A DNA stretch of 64,000 nt from Nonomuraea gerenzanensis (lineage in GTDB: Bacteria > Actinomycetota > Actinomycetes > Streptosporangiales > Streptosporangiaceae), in assembly GCF_020215645.1 (NCBI RefSeq), contig NZ_CP084058.1:2542001-2606000 (forward strand), given 5' to 3'. The notes beneath the pieces are model-generated. The model worked only from the letters and a program-made list of their open reading frames with translations. It was not told the origin of the DNA and made no database searches. A program made the position numbers and the translations under genes. Numbering within the stretch: the stretch's first letter is position 1; each line of letters begins with the position of its first letter. Shown here piece after piece: positions 34,865-44,654 of the stretch.

Positions 34865-37216
34865 ATGAGCACCACGAGCTTCCCCGAGGGCTTCGTGTGG
34901 GGAGTTTCGACGTCGGCTTTCCAGATCGAGGGCGCCACTTCCGCCGACGGCCGCCGGCCGTCCATCTGGGACGTCTTTTCCGCGGACCGGGCGGAGGCCT
35001 GCGACCATTACCACCGCTATCCCGAAGACGTGCGGCTGATGAAAGAGCTGGGAATGGCCGCCTACCGGTTCTCGGTGAGCTGGGCGCGGGTTTTCCCAGA
35101 AGGGCACGGCAAACCCAACGCGGCCGGGCTCGACTTCTATGACCGGCTGCTCGACGAGCTGGTCGGCGCGGGCATCACCCCGTACGCCACCCTCTACCAC
35201 TGGGACCTGCCGCAGGCGCTGGAGGAGCGCGGCGGCTGGCCGTCCCGCGACACCGCCGCGCGGTTCGCCGAGTACGCCGCCGCCGTCCACGAGCGGCTCG
35301 GCGACCGGGTGGGCACCTGGTTCACGCTGAACGAGCCGTGGGTGGCGGCGTTCCTCGGCTACGGGGCCGGCATCCACGCGCCAGGCCGCAAGTCGGCCGC
35401 CGACGCCTTCCGCAGCGCCCACCACATGCTGCTCGGCCACGGCCTGGCCGTCCAGGCGCTGCGCGCCGGCGGGGCCGAGCAGGCCGGCATCGTGCTCAAC
35501 ATCTCGCCCGTCATGACGCCCGCCCAGGTCAGCGACTTCGGCAGGGAGCTGTCGGAGGAGGACGCCGCGGCGGTGGCCAGGATCGACGCGCTGGTCAACC
35601 GGCAGTTCCTGGAGCCGGTGCTGCGCGGCGCGTACCCGGCGGAGCTGCTCCCCGTCATCGAGCGCAACGGCGGCCTCGACCACGTGCGGGACGGCGACCT
35701 GGAGACCATCTCCCAGCCCGTCGACCTGCTCGGCGTCAACTACTACAGCCCGCTGGTCGTCCAGGCGCAGCCCAGCGAGCCGGCCGACCCGGCGTATCCG
35801 GGCAGCGAGGGAATCCTCTTCTGCACCATTCCGACGGCGGTCACCGCGATGGGCTGGCCGATCGTGCCCAATTGCCTCTCCCTGCTGCTGGGCCGCATCT
35901 CCCGGGAATATCCCGGCCTCGATCTGATGGTCACCGAGAACGGCGCCGACTTCGTGGACGTGGTGACCGGCGACGGCATTCACGACGTCGAGCGCATCAG
36001 TTTCATCGAGGAGCACCTGCGCGCCCTGCGGGCGGCGATCGACGACGGCGCCCGGGTGCGCGGCTATCTCGTCTGGACGTTGCTCGACAATCTCGAATGG
36101 TCCGACGGCTACCAGCGCAAGTTCGGCCTCGTGCACGTGGACTTCGCCACCCAGCGGCGCCGGATGAAGGACAGCGCGCTGTGGTACCGCGACGTCATCA
36201 GCCGCAACGGCCTGGCCGGGACGCCGCCCAAGAGGCCCACGCTGGAGACGGTGGCCGCCCGCGCGGGCGTGTCCAGGGCCACGGTCTCCCGGGTCGTCAA
36301 CGGCGAGTCGTCGGTGAGCCCCGAGGTGCGGGCCGCGGTGATGCGGGCCGTCAAGGAGCTCGGCTACGTGCCGAACCTGGCCGCCCGCAGCCTCGTCACC
36401 CGCCGCACCAACGCGGTCGCCCTGGTGCTGTCCGTCCCCCGGCAGGGCGCCGACCCGCTCACCTCGGCCGTGGTCCAGTACGTGACGAGCCTGCTGGAGG
36501 GCGCGGGCAAGCAGATCACGCTCATGCTCGCCGACACGGCCGAGAGCCACCGGCGCATCGCCGCGCACGTCGAGGCCCGGCTCGCGGACGGCGTCGTGCT
36601 GCTGCCGCCCGACCGGGGCGACACGCTGGCCGAGCGGCTCTCCCGCACCGAGGTGCCGCTCGTGCTACTGGGCAAGCCGCCGATCGCGTCGCTCGTCCCG
36701 TACGTGGACGTGGACAACGCGGGCGGGGCCGCCACCGCCACCGAGCACCTGCTCGCCCAGGGGCGCCGCCGCATCGGCATGGTGTGCGGGCCCCTGGACC
36801 TGGTCACCATGCAGGACCGGCTGGCCGGGCACCGGGCGGCGCTCCAGCGCGCGGGCCTGACGCCGCACCTGGCGCCGGCCGACGACCTCACCCGCGCCTC
36901 GGGCGCAGCCGCCGCCCTCCGGCTCCTCACCGACGTGCCGGCGCTCGACGCCGTCTTCGCCGCCACCGACCAGCTCGCCATCGGCGTCCTCCAGGCGGCC
37001 CGCGAGCTGGGGCGGCGGGTGCCCGAGGACCTGGCCGTGGTGGGCTTCGACGACGTGGACGCCGCCTCGGCCACCACCCCGGCACTCACCACCGTGCGCG
37101 TGCCGGTCACGGACCAGGCGCTGGCGCTCGCGCGGCTGCTGCTGTCCAGGCTGGAGGGCCGCCACACCACCTCCGTGGTGCTGCCCACCCGGCTTGTCGT
37201 GCGCGAGTCGGCCTAG
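34865..37216 (+). CDS. GH1 beta-glucosidase fused to a LacI-family regulator
   Basis: One uninterrupted 783-residue frame. Residues 1-450 are a full-length GH1 enzyme: [14 protein letters not shown], acid/base Glu157 in TLNEPW, nucleophile Glu358 in VTENGAD and the sugar-site segment [14 protein letters not shown]. Both catalytic residues are present. After a short linker (AGTPPKRP) a complete LacI regulator runs from 459: helix-turn-helix [20 protein letters not shown], then a periplasmic-binding-like core with [17 protein letters not shown] and [20 protein letters not shown]. No ATG or GTG lies where a separate LacI gene should start. Expected to hydrolyse beta-glucosides and bind DNA. In relatives the two are separate genes, so this fusion is unusual. 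Confidence 0.92.
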   Translation: MSTTSFPEGFVWGVSTSAFQIEGATSADGRRPSIWDVFSADRAEACDHYHRYPEDVRLMKELGMAAYRFSVSWARVFPEGHGKPNAAGLDFYDRLLDELVGAGITPYATLYHWDLPQALEERGGWPSRDTAARFAEYAAAVHERLGDRVGTWFTLNEPWVAAFLGYGAGIHAPGRKSAADAFRSAHHMLLGHGLAVQALRAGGAEQAGIVLNISPVMTPAQVSDFGRELSEEDAAAVARIDALVNRQFLEPVLRGAYPAELLPVIERNGGLDHVRDGDLETISQPVDLLGVNYYSPLVVQAQPSEPADPAYPGSEGILFCTIPTAVTAMGWPIVPNCLSLLLGRISREYPGLDLMVTENGADFVDVVTGDGIHDVERISFIEEHLRALRAAIDDGARVRGYLVWTLLDNLEWSDGYQRKFGLVHVDFATQRRRMKDSALWYRDVISRNGLAGTPPKRPTLETVAARAGVSRATVSRVVNGESSVSPEVRAAVMRAVKELGYVPNLAARSLVTRRTNAVALVLSVPRQGADPLTSAVVQYVTSLLEGAGKQITLMLADTAESHRRIAAHVEARLADGVVLLPPDRGDTLAERLSRTEVPLVLLGKPPIASLVPYVDVDNAGGAATATEHLLAQGRRRIGMVCGPLDLVTMQDRLAGHRAALQRAGLTPHLAPADDLTRASGAAAALRLLTDVPALDAVFAATDQLAIGVLQAARELGRRVPEDLAVVGFDDVDAASATTPALTTVRVPVTDQALALARLLLSRLEGRHTTSVVLPTRLVVRESA

Positions 37217-38157
37217 AGCCGCTGCTGCTCGAACAGGTGCGGGAAGACCTTGGAGACCTTGGACAGCAGGTACTCGCCGTAGGTGCCGGTGAAGTCCACC
37301 TGGCCGTCCCAGCGGCGGCCCGGGGCGTAGGGGAGGGGCGGGACCTCGCTGTCCCAGCCGGGGTCGAAGAAGAACGGGAAGCTGAGGCGCTCGTTGCTGC
37401 TGCGGTTGCGGACGCGGTGCGGGGTGGAGCGGTACTGCCCGCCGGTCAGCTTGTCGAGCATGTCGCCGATGTTGCACACGAACGTGTCCTTCAGCGGGGG
37501 CGCCTCGATCCAGCCGGTCGTCGTACGGACCTGGAGCCCGCCGTTGCCGTCCTGGAGGAGCAGCGTCAGCAGCCCGTAGTCGGTGTGCTCGCCGACGCCC
37601 CAGGTGTCGGGGTCGTCGGCCGGACCGGGCGGATAATGAAATATCCGGAAAAGGATCGTGGGGTCGGCCGTGTAGCCCGTACGGAAGTAGTCCTCCGCCA
37701 GCCCCAGGCTCAGCGCGATGCCGCCCATCACCGCCTGCCCCACCCCCGTCATCGCGTCCAGGTACTCCAGCACCGCCTCGCGCAGCTCGGGCACCTGGGC
37801 GGGGAAGAGGTTCGGCCCGTGCAGGGGGACGGTGCCCGGCGGCTCCTCGGCGCCGAAGTAGACGCCCTCCTTCAGGTCGGGCCGCCCGGAGGTCAGCTCG
37901 CCGCCGACCGGGAAGTAGCCCCGCCACGCCCGGCCGCCCCCGGCCATCGCGATCTCGTTCTTGACCTGCTCGGGCAGCGCGAAGAAGCGCCTGCTCGCCG
38001 CGTCGAGCCGCTCGATGAGGCCGGGCGGCACGCCGTGGCCCGTGACGTAGAAGAAACCGTGCTCGCGGCAGGCGGCGCCGATGGCGTCGGCGACGGCCTG
38101 CCTTTCGTGGCCCGCCGTGAGGAGCGGGGCGATGTCGATCACCGGCAGTTCGCTCAT
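37213..38157 (-). CDS. Isopenicillin N synthase-like 2OG/Fe(II) oxygenase
   Basis: The 314-residue oxygenase has an N-terminal DIOX_N domain ([20 protein letters not shown]) and the jelly-roll core. Its iron ligands are His191 and Asp193 ([12 protein letters not shown]) plus His247 (STPHRVRN), and Arg257 is the co-substrate anchor (RLSFPFFF). Most relatives use 2-oxoglutarate. The target is unknown and no penicillin genes are nearby. Its stop overlaps that of the GH1-LacI gene within a CTAG tetramer, so the two genes converge with no spacer. Confidence 0.9.
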   Translation of the reverse strand: MSELPVIDIAPLLTAGHERQAVADAIGAACREHGFFYVTGHGVPPGLIERLDAASRRFFALPEQVKNEIAMAGGGRAWRGYFPVGGELTSGRPDLKEGVYFGAEEPPGTVPLHGPNLFPAQVPELREAVLEYLDAMTGVGQAVMGGIALSLGLAEDYFRTGYTADPTILFRIFHYPPGPADDPDTWGVGEHTDYGLLTLLLQDGNGGLQVRTTTGWIEAPPLKDTFVCNIGDMLDKLTGGQYRSTPHRVRNRSSNERLSFPFFFDPGWDSEVPPLPYAPGRRWDGQVDFTGTYGEYLLSKVSKVFPHLFEQQRL

Positions 38158-38186
38158 CGCACCATTGTTCCCCCGGGAGCCGCCGA

Positions 38187-39788
38187 TCAGCGCTCCCCGT
38201 GCTCTTCGCGCGGCGGGACGGCACGCGGCCTGAGGTCCTCCCGGGCGGTGCCCATGAGTGGGCTCAGAACGTCGATCTTGTCGCGGATGGACGGATCCAT
38301 GGCGAGGAGCAGGTAGAGCACCGCCCAGGCGACGCCGATCACCTTCGCCCAGGCCAGCATGGGCGCGTCCAGGCCGACGAAGGGCTGGAGCAGGAGGACA
38401 CCGGACAGGGGGGCGGCCATCACCACGAGGGTGCGGGTCACGTCCAGCGCGATGCCGCGGCGGCTGCGGGGTCGTTGCGGCCGCGACGGCGGAGGCTTCC
38501 AGGGCAGCGCGCCGAAGTCGCCGGAGGCGTAGCGGGAGGTGAACGTGTGCAGGTCGGTCTCCAGGGACCGCCACCCCGGCTCTGTGGCCGCGATGATCCG
38601 GCGTTTGTAGCTCCGGATTGCTCTGGCCACTCCTGCGCCCCTGCCTCTGGCCCATTCCCGGGTCTCGCCGTCGCCGGTGTGGACCAGGCGGGCCGGCAGG
38701 TCCTTCTCCAGCCGTCTGGCCACCCATTCGAGCTCCGACACCCATCTGGCTCTGTAGCCGAGATCGTTCCTGAGCGTGGGATCAGGAGTTTCCAGCATCA
38801 GCCTGACGAGCGAGTCGAGGATGGCCCATCGGAGGTCGCCTTCCCAGACGCGGTTGAGACGCAAGGCGGCCAGACGGAGGGCGGCCTGATACAGCATCCG
38901 CCTGATCAGCCAGTGCACGGCATACCCGAACCCGGTCAGCCAGAGCCCGTCGGGCCAGAGCCGGAACTCGGCTCCCGGTGCGTAGGCCCCGGCGGCCCAG
39001 GCGGTGAGGCCGGGGATGACGACGAGCAACCAGGGCAGCCACTCGACGATCCTGCTGGCTCGCAGCGTGGTCTGGCGGCTGAGCACGTGGTGCTGGCCGG
39101 CGACGAGGGCCAGGCCGATGAGCGCGCATGGCACCACGATCGCCGGCCTCGGCCCCCACAGGCCCGCCGTCACCAGCCACATCGCCGCGACCTGTCCCGC
39201 CGTCCCGGCCGTGAGCCTGGCTCCGCGGCCCCATGCGCCGGCCACGTTGTTCCTGGTCGTGGCCGCGACCCACTGGCGGATGCAGTTGTCGAGACGCGTG
39301 CGGACGTTCGCGCGGATGGCGTCGTCACGGATGTCCAGCTTGCTGACGATCTCGAGCGCCCTTGACTGGTGATCCCATGAGTCGTGCTCGCTCTGCTCCC
39401 GGGCGAGCAAGCGGCGCCGTACCGCCGCCAGCGGGCCGCCGGTGCGTGACCAGGCCTTCAGCCACTGAAGGGTGGGATGTCTCCCGGTCTCGGCGTAGGC
39501 GTGCGCGTGCCAGCCGAGCCCGCTGTAGACCAGCCGGGCCGTGGCACGGAGGTAGGGGTCGTGGCGCGCGCCGTGCGGCATCTCGGCCAGCAGGGCCAGG
39601 GCGTCGCGGTAGCGCCCCAGGCAGTACAGGGCGTAGAGGCGGTTCTCGGCCACCTTCGCGTCGTCCGGTGCCAGCAGGTAAGCCTGCGCCAGCAGCGGTT
39701 CTGCCGCGGCCACGCCGTCCCGGCGCCACACCTCGTCGGCCTGTGCCAGGAGCAGTCGCGCGGGTGTCGCGGCGTCGCTGTCGTCCAC
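38187..39788 (-). CDS. Unknown TPR-like multi-helix membrane protein
   Basis: The 533-residue protein is of unrecognised family. Residues 1-110 look like degenerate tetratricopeptide repeats ([38 protein letters not shown]). About six membrane helices follow around 195-320 and 470-510 with a cytoplasmic basic region between. It lies downstream of GH16 on the same strand but beyond a strong hairpin, and starts with GTG 39788. No catalytic motif was found. A scaffold role is possible, but no function can be claimed. Confidence 0.7.
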   Translation of the reverse strand: MDDSDAATPARLLLAQADEVWRRDGVAAAEPLLAQAYLLAPDDAKVAENRLYALYCLGRYRDALALLAEMPHGARHDPYLRATARLVYSGLGWHAHAYAETGRHPTLQWLKAWSRTGGPLAAVRRRLLAREQSEHDSWDHQSRALEIVSKLDIRDDAIRANVRTRLDNCIRQWVAATTRNNVAGAWGRGARLTAGTAGQVAAMWLVTAGLWGPRPAIVVPCALIGLALVAGQHHVLSRQTTLRASRIVEWLPWLLVVIPGLTAWAAGAYAPGAEFRLWPDGLWLTGFGYAVHWLIRRMLYQAALRLAALRLNRVWEGDLRWAILDSLVRLMLETPDPTLRNDLGYRARWVSELEWVARRLEKDLPARLVHTGDGETREWARGRGAGVARAIRSYKRRIIAATEPGWRSLETDLHTFTSRYASGDFGALPWKPPPSRPQRPRSRRGIALDVTRTLVVMAAPLSGVLLLQPFVGLDAPMLAWAKVIGVAWAVLYLLLAMDPSIRDKIDVLSPLMGTAREDLRPRAVPPREEHGER

Positions 39789-39830
39789 GTTCCCCAGGAT
39801 GACGGTGTTCGCGTCGTCAGGCGAGCGGAA

Positions 39831-39865
39831 CGGGCCCGGGTGGTGAGGCGTTCCACCCGGGCCCG
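39831..39865. terminator. Hairpin downstream of the GH16 gene
   Basis: A perfect 13-base-pair stem (CGGGCCCGGGTGG with CCACCCGGGCCCG) around a nine-base loop. The T-tract is weak, so termination may need Rho or act as an mRNA end stabiliser. Confidence 0.65.
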
Positions 39866-39886
39866 CGGGGACCTCTTGAGAGCGGG

Positions 39887-41275
39887 TCAGGAGGTGGCGA
39901 AGGTGAACCAGTTGACGTTGACGAAGTCGGCCGGCTGCCCGGAGGAGAAGGTCAGGTACACGGTGTGCGTGCCCGTCACCCCCGAGATGTTGGCCGGGAT
40001 CGTCCGCCAGCTCTGCCAGCCGCCCGTGTTGGCCAGCGCGAAGTCACCGATGGGCGCGGCCGTGGGGCTGTCGAGGCGGACCTGGACCAGCCCGCTCACC
40101 CCGGCCGCCGCCCCGGATGCCACCCGGGCCCTGAACTGGGTGGCGGGCGTCGAGCCGAAGTCGACCCCGTCGTAGCGCAGCCAGTCGCCGTTGCCGATGG
40201 CGCCGATGTTCTGGCCACCGCCGGTGTCGGTGGTGGTCTCGGTGATGGTGCCCGACTGGGCCTGGTAGCGCTCGGCCTGGATGGTGGAGCGGGCGTCCAC
40301 GCCGCCCGGCGGGGTGGTGGGGTCGGTGCCGCCGCTGCCGCTCTGCCAGACGGCCACGTAGTCGACCATCATGGGCCGGCCGGGGACGGTGGCCGCGGTG
40401 GGGGTCGAGCCGCCGAGGGCGTTGGGGAAGGCGCCGCCCATCGCCACGTTGAGCAGCAGGAAGTAGCCGGCGTGGCCGGTCATGTTGTTCCAGGTGGTGG
40501 CGTCGAACTGCGACTGGTTCACGCCGTGGAACTGCTGGCCGTCCACGTACCAGCGCAGCTGGTTGGGGCTGACGCTGCGGTCCCACTCGAAGCGGTAGGT
40601 GTGGTAGGCCGACTGGCAGGTGGAGCCGGGGCAGGCCCGGCTGGCGCCGAGGCCGGTGGTCTCGTTGCAGGGGCCGCCCGGGTTGACGCCGCAGTGCAGC
40701 ACTCCCCAGACGGAGTTGATGCCGTTGACGTTCTCCATGATGTCGAACTCGCCGATGGCCGGCCAGTTCCAGTAGTTGCCCCGGTACGGGGCCCCGAGCG
40801 CCCAGAACGCCGGCCAGTAGCCGAGTGCGGCGTTGCCGGTCACGTTCGGCATCTGGAGGCGGCTCTCGATGCGCAGGATCCGGCCGTCGGCGGGCTTGAA
40901 GTCGGCGCGCCTGGTCTCGATGCGCGCCGAGGTCCACTCCCCGGACGAGCTGCGCAGCGGCGTGATGCGCAGGTTGCCGGAGCCGTCGAGGCTGAGGTTG
41001 GCGGTGCTGGAGGTGTAGTTCTGGACCTCGCCGGTGCCCCAGTTGGCCGGGCCGCCCGGGTACGAGTGGCCGGTGTCGATGATCCAGTTGCTCGACGAGG
41101 GCAGGGTGTTGGCGGAGCCGTTGAAGTCGTCGGACCAGACGAGGGACCAGCCGGACGGGGTGGGCGGGACGCTGGCGGAGGCGCTGACCGCCAGCTTGAC
41201 GAGCAGGCCGCTGAGTGCCACGAGCACCGCGGCCACGGCCGCCAGGCGGCGCCGGTGCCGGATCGCTGTTGTCAT
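39887..41275 (-). CDS. Secreted GH16 endo-beta-glucanase-type enzyme with CBM6
   Basis: The 462-residue protein has a signal peptide (1-34, RRRLAAVAAVLVALSGLL core, cleavage near ASA). A GH16 beta-jelly-roll runs to about 320 with the catalytic triad of residues Glu176, Asp178 and Glu181 in GEFDIMENVNG. A Gly/Thr/Pro linker leads to a CBM6-type module at 335-462 (IQAERYQAQSG, GDWLRYDGVDFG, VNWFTF). It should cleave beta-1,3 or mixed glucans outside the cell, though GH16 also covers agar and carrageenan. ATG 41275 has an AGGAG site. It is controlled by LacI-type operators. Confidence 0.92.
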   Translation of the reverse strand: MTTAIRHRRRLAAVAAVLVALSGLLVKLAVSASASVPPTPSGWSLVWSDDFNGSANTLPSSSNWIIDTGHSYPGGPANWGTGEVQNYTSSTANLSLDGSGNLRITPLRSSSGEWTSARIETRRADFKPADGRILRIESRLQMPNVTGNAALGYWPAFWALGAPYRGNYWNWPAIGEFDIMENVNGINSVWGVLHCGVNPGGPCNETTGLGASRACPGSTCQSAYHTYRFEWDRSVSPNQLRWYVDGQQFHGVNQSQFDATTWNNMTGHAGYFLLLNVAMGGAFPNALGGSTPTAATVPGRPMMVDYVAVWQSGSGGTDPTTPPGGVDARSTIQAERYQAQSGTITETTTDTGGGQNIGAIGNGDWLRYDGVDFGSTPATQFRARVASGAAAGVSGLVQVRLDSPTAAPIGDFALANTGGWQSWRTIPANISGVTGTHTVYLTFSSGQPADFVNVNWFTFATS

Positions 41276-41306
41276 ACTCGCTCCTGGGGGGTGCGGGAGC
41301 GCGCGG

Positions 41307-41320
41307 AGAGAGCGCTCTCT
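41307..41320. promoter_or_regulatory. LacI-type operator O1 of the GH16 gene
   Basis: A perfect 14-base palindrome AGAGAGC/GCTCTCT placed just downstream of the -10, where a bound repressor would block RNA polymerase. It shares the core GAGAGCGCTCTC with O2. Confidence 0.75.
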
Positions 41321-41325
41321 GCAAG

Positions 41326-41354
41326 ATCTGAGCACAGCGTTTACCGGCTGTCAA
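41326..41354 (-). promoter_or_regulatory. Promoter of the GH16 gene
   Basis: On the minus strand: -35 TTGACA (41349-41354), a 17-base spacer and -10 TCAGAT (41326-41331). It is flanked by operators O1 and O2. Confidence 0.65.
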
Positions 41355-41395
41355 TAAACCACACAAGTGCTGCGAGGGCAGGGTGCGGAGGCTGA

Positions 41396-41411
41396 CGGAG
41401 AGCGCTCTCCG
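41396..41411. promoter_or_regulatory. LacI-type operator O2 of the GH16 gene
   Basis: A perfect 16-base palindrome CGGAGAGC/GCTCTCCG, centred 90 bases from O1. This spacing would allow repression by looping. Confidence 0.75.
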
Positions 41412-41424
41412 CCCGGGACGAGAA

Positions 41425-41456
41425 ACGCGGCGCCGCACAGGGGTGCGACGCCGCGT
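41425..41456 (-). terminator. Terminator of the CDP-alcohol phosphotransferase operon
   Basis: A 14-base-pair stem with one mismatch (arms starting ACGCGGCG and ending CGCCGCGT, loop AGGG), followed on the minus strand by TTTCTCG. Confidence 0.7.
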
Positions 41457-41507
41457 GACGCGAGCCACGGCGCACGGGAGGCGGCGCCGCGCCGGGCAGG
41501 CGGCGGG

Positions 41508-42230
41508 TCAGCCCTTCTCGGCCTCTCCGGTCGCCTGCTCCATGGCGTCCTCGGGGGAGGCCTCCAGGTCCTGCTCGGCGTCGGCGCCGGCCTGGGCGGA
41601 GGCCTTGTCCAGGCGCACCCAGCTCGTCACGCTCTCCACCGCGAACAGCACGAACAGGTACGCGGTCAGCACCGCCAGCACCGGCGTCAGCACGCCGAGC
41701 GCCGCCCCGACCCCGATGACCAGCAGCCGCAGCTCCCAGCCGAGCCCGGCCCGGAACACCCAGGCGGGCGGCCAGATGCTCTGCCGCGTGCGGTAGACGG
41801 TGTCGTAGGTGTGGTAGCCGACGACGTACACCAGCACGAACAGCAGCCACTTCGGCGCCTCGGCCGTCAGGCCGATCGCGATGATGGTGAAGAACTCGGC
41901 CGCGCGCAGCAGCGGCGGGGTGAGCCAGTCGAAGCGGCCCAGGTGGTCGCGCGGCGTGGTGGGCAGCACCAGCAGCAGCACGATCGCCACGGGCAGCAGG
42001 AGGATGGGGCCGCCGGAGCCGAGCAGCCCGGTGACCGTGACGGCGACCACGGCGAGCAGGGCCAGCAGCGTGGCGGGGACGGGGGGCAGGCCGGCGCCGA
42101 TCTTGCCGGCGACGGCGGTGGCGAGCGGGCCGTCGTCGCGGTAGGCGACGAGGCGGGCGGTCTGGATGCGCCGGCGCTCCTCGTCGGGGTCGGGGGCGGG
42201 GGTGGCCATGGCCTGCGGCTGGGTGATCAT
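41508..42230 (-). CDS. DUF5941 membrane protein
   Basis: The 240-residue protein has about five membrane helices and an acidic C-terminal tail. It matches the actinobacterial DUF5941 type, encoded after CDP-alcohol phosphotransferases. Its ATG at 42230 overlaps the stop of that gene by ATGA. It may form a complex with the enzyme in polar lipid synthesis, but no motif shows its activity. Confidence 0.75.
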   Translation of the reverse strand: MITQPQAMATPAPDPDEERRRIQTARLVAYRDDGPLATAVAGKIGAGLPPVPATLLALLAVVAVTVTGLLGSGGPILLLPVAIVLLLVLPTTPRDHLGRFDWLTPPLLRAAEFFTIIAIGLTAEAPKWLLFVLVYVVGYHTYDTVYRTRQSIWPPAWVFRAGLGWELRLLVIGVGAALGVLTPVLAVLTAYLFVLFAVESVTSWVRLDKASAQAGADAEQDLEASPEDAMEQATGEAEKG

Positions 42231-43768
42231 ACGAGCGACCTCATGAGGCGTCCGGTGAGGGTGTAGGCGGCGGCGACGGAGCCCCAGATCACGAGCGTGA
42301 TGAAGGTGATCCGGGCGTCGAAGAGGGCGGCGGTGATCGCGATGGCCGCGAAGCGCTCGCCGATGGGGAAGACGATCATCTTACGCGCCCAGTGGACGGC
42401 ACGGTACTTGCCCGCCTTCGTCCACATCTTCAGCACGCCGCGCAGGCCCTGGCTGCGCTCCACCTTGCGGGCGGTCAGCTTCTGGCGCAGGTCGCGGTCG
42501 TCGGGGGCGTCCAGCGGCGTCGTGGGCAGCGGGGCCGGGGGCTTCCTGCGGTTGGCGACGCCGAAGGAGAAGTCGAGCAGGTGACGTACGGACTGCAGGC
42601 CGAGCGCGGCCAGCGCCAGGATCCAGATCTCGTCGCCGTTGCCGGAGACCACCCAGCCGATGGCCAGGCCCGCGAAGACGACGTACTCCTTGAACCGGTC
42701 GAACGTCGCGTCCAGCCATGCCCCCAGCACGCCGAACTTGCGGGCGTAGCGGGCGACCTGCCCGTCCACGCAGTCGAAGACGAAGGCGAAGTAGATCAGC
42801 ACCCCGCCCAGCACCATCCAGGGCCGGTCGCCGGTGGCGAAGCAGGCGGCCGCCGCCACGCCGAGGACGATCGAGATCAGCGTCACCTGGTTGGGCGTGA
42901 GCCCGCGCCGGGCGGCCCAGCGGGCGATGTAGCGCGAGTAGGTGGAGACGAAGAACGTGGTGAAGAAGCCGTCGGCGCCCTTGACGGCGTTGTTGAGCCG
43001 GGCGCGGTCCTCGTTCATCCCGGCCATCTCGGCGCCGGCCTCGTTGATCTCCTCCTGGGTGGTGACCCGGCGGTAGAACAGGTCGCGGCGGCCCCGGATG
43101 CCGACCGACACGCCGTTGCGCACCAGGCCGAACACGACGAGCTGGACCAGGTCGTCGTCGGCGCCGAACGTGTGGGCCAGCGCGGCCAGCTCGCGGCAGG
43201 TCTCGGCGAGCCTCGGCGCGTTGCGGGCGCTGATGTGCAGCGGGCCGAGCGCCACGGCGTTGGGCCGGGTCACGGCGTGGGTCGCGGTGCCGGCCGAGAC
43301 CACGCGGGACTTGCCGACGCGGATGCGCACCGGCAGGCCCTCCACGCGGCTCATGCCGATCTCGGGCTCGGCCTCGTCGATGGGGATGCGATCCTCGGCG
43401 GCGTTGTCCTCCGGACCGTTCTCCTCAAGGCCGTTGTCCTCCGTCACCCCCACCCGCGGCTCTTTCGCGACGAGCGCCAGCGCACCGCGCTTGGACTTGG
43501 TGATCTGGTAGATCAGCTCGTCGTGGACGACAGAGTTCTCCGGGATGATGAACAGGCTCTCCGTTGCTTGCTCGGCGACGTCGGCCAGGGCGCGCAGGGC
43601 GGTCGCGACGTCGTCCGTCGGGATCGTGGCGAAGCGCGGATCCATGGAGGCGGCCTGGCTGCGCAGCCGTTCGGAAACGGTGGGATTGCCGGAAAGCGCG
43701 GCCAGCCTCAGGCCGGTCGGAGAGATGTCGGGGCCGGGCGAGGCGCCCAGCAGGACCACGCGGGTCAT
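42227..43768 (-). CDS. CDP-alcohol phosphatidyltransferase family protein with N-terminal extra domain
   Basis: This is a 513-residue protein. The membrane half holds the family signature DCVDGQVARYARKFGVLGAW and then LDATFD, that is D-x2-DG-x2-AR-x8-G-x3-D-x3-D, which joins a CDP-alcohol to a second alcohol in phospholipid or phosphoglycan synthesis. Residues 1-200 are a soluble domain (LLGASPGPDISPTGLRLAAL, an acidic run near 110-135) recalling nucleotidylyl-sugar or inositol-phosphate cytidylyltransferase partners, but without a clear GxGTRxxP motif. The alcohol substrate is unknown. ATG 43768 has a GGGAG site. Confidence 0.85.
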   Translation of the reverse strand: MTRVVLLGASPGPDISPTGLRLAALSGNPTVSERLRSQAASMDPRFATIPTDDVATALRALADVAEQATESLFIIPENSVVHDELIYQITKSKRGALALVAKEPRVGVTEDNGLEENGPEDNAAEDRIPIDEAEPEIGMSRVEGLPVRIRVGKSRVVSAGTATHAVTRPNAVALGPLHISARNAPRLAETCRELAALAHTFGADDDLVQLVVFGLVRNGVSVGIRGRRDLFYRRVTTQEEINEAGAEMAGMNEDRARLNNAVKGADGFFTTFFVSTYSRYIARWAARRGLTPNQVTLISIVLGVAAAACFATGDRPWMVLGGVLIYFAFVFDCVDGQVARYARKFGVLGAWLDATFDRFKEYVVFAGLAIGWVVSGNGDEIWILALAALGLQSVRHLLDFSFGVANRRKPPAPLPTTPLDAPDDRDLRQKLTARKVERSQGLRGVLKMWTKAGKYRAVHWARKMIVFPIGERFAAIAITAALFDARITFITLVIWGSVAAAYTLTGRLMRSLV

Positions 43769-43841
43769 GACTCCCTTTCGAGGCGGTAGCGGGGGGTTGA
43801 ACAACGGGTAATGCGGGGACAGACGTCAAAGTCTAGTGAGA

Positions 43842-43861
43842 GTGACGCAAAGTCGCGTCAC
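43842..43861. promoter_or_regulatory. Inverted repeat between the divergent CDP-alcohol and recO genes
   Basis: Arms GTGACGC and GCGTCAC separated by six bases, inside the 151-base intergenic space. It is possibly an operator for one of the flanking promoters. No regulator gene is adjacent. Confidence 0.4.
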
Positions 43862-43907
43862 AAGAGCATGCCCGTAACGTCCCGCCCACCGGTATACAGG
43901 TCGGCCG

Positions 43908-43913
43908 TAAGAT
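43908..43913 (+). promoter_or_regulatory. -10 hexamer TAAGAT before recO
   Basis: It ends 6 bases before GTG 43920, a leaderless start for the recO-uppS operon. Confidence 0.45.
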
Positions 43914-43919
43914 GTCCGA

Positions 43920-44654
43920 GTGAGTCTCTACCGTGACGAAGGCGTGGTCCTGCGGACTCAGAAGCTCGGTGAGGCGGACCGCATCGTCACCATCCTGGCC
44001 AAACGCACGGGCAAGATCCGGGCGGTGGCGCGGGGCGTGCGCCGCACCAAGTCGCGCTTCGGCGCGCGGCTGGAGCCGTTCACGCACGTCGACCTGCAGT
44101 TGCACACCGGCCGCACGCTCGACGTCGTCACCCAGGCGGAGACGATCAGACCCTACGGAGAGGCGCTGGCCGTCGACTATCCCCGCTACACCGCGGGCAG
44201 CGCGATGCTGGAGACCGCCGACCGGCTCACGCACGGCGAGAAGGAGCCGGCGCTGCGGCAGTTCCTGCTGCTGGTGGGCGGGCTGCGCACGCTCGCCGAC
44301 CGCGGCCACGAGGCCAGGCTGGTCCTCGACGCCTACTTCCTGCGCTCGCTGGCCGTGGCCGGTTACGCCCCCGCGCTGGAGGCGTGCGCCAAGTGCCAGG
44401 CGCCGGCGATCAGGGCGTTCGCCATCGTGGCCGGTGGCGTGGTGTGCGGCGGGTGCAAGCCGGCCGGCTCGGCCGTGCCCGCGGGCGAGACGATCGGGCT
44501 CATGACGGCGCTGCTGCGCGGCGACTGGGCCACCGCGGACGCCTCCGAGTCGCGCCACCGCAGCGAGTGCAGTGGTCTGGTGGCCGCATATCTGCAGTGG
44601 CACCTCGAACACGGAATACGCTCTCTCCGACACGTCGAAAGGGAGCCCGCGTGA
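43920..44654 (+). CDS. recO: DNA repair protein RecO
   Basis: The 244-residue protein loads RecA with RecR in gap repair. It has an N-terminal OB fold ([40 protein letters not shown]), then a helical domain and a C4 zinc finger (CAKC at about 157 and CGGC at 177). Gene order recO then uppS is usual in actinobacteria. The GTG of uppS overlaps its stop (GTGA). The GTG start matches the family N-terminus. Confidence 0.96.
   Translation: MSLYRDEGVVLRTQKLGEADRIVTILAKRTGKIRAVARGVRRTKSRFGARLEPFTHVDLQLHTGRTLDVVTQAETIRPYGEALAVDYPRYTAGSAMLETADRLTHGEKEPALRQFLLLVGGLRTLADRGHEARLVLDAYFLRSLAVAGYAPALEACAKCQAPAIRAFAIVAGGVVCGGCKPAGSAVPAGETIGLMTALLRGDWATADASESRHRSECSGLVAAYLQWHLEHGIRSLRHVEREPA

Noticed and set aside
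37213..38157. Beta-lactam biosynthesis gene (isopenicillin N synthase)
   Set aside because: The fold is the wider 2OG oxygenase family. No ACV synthetase or other cluster gene is nearby and the co-substrate Arg region is of the general type.
39887..41275. GH16 domain as another pseudoenzyme
   Set aside because: The three catalytic acids of the ExDxxE motif are all present (Glu176, Asp178, Glu181).
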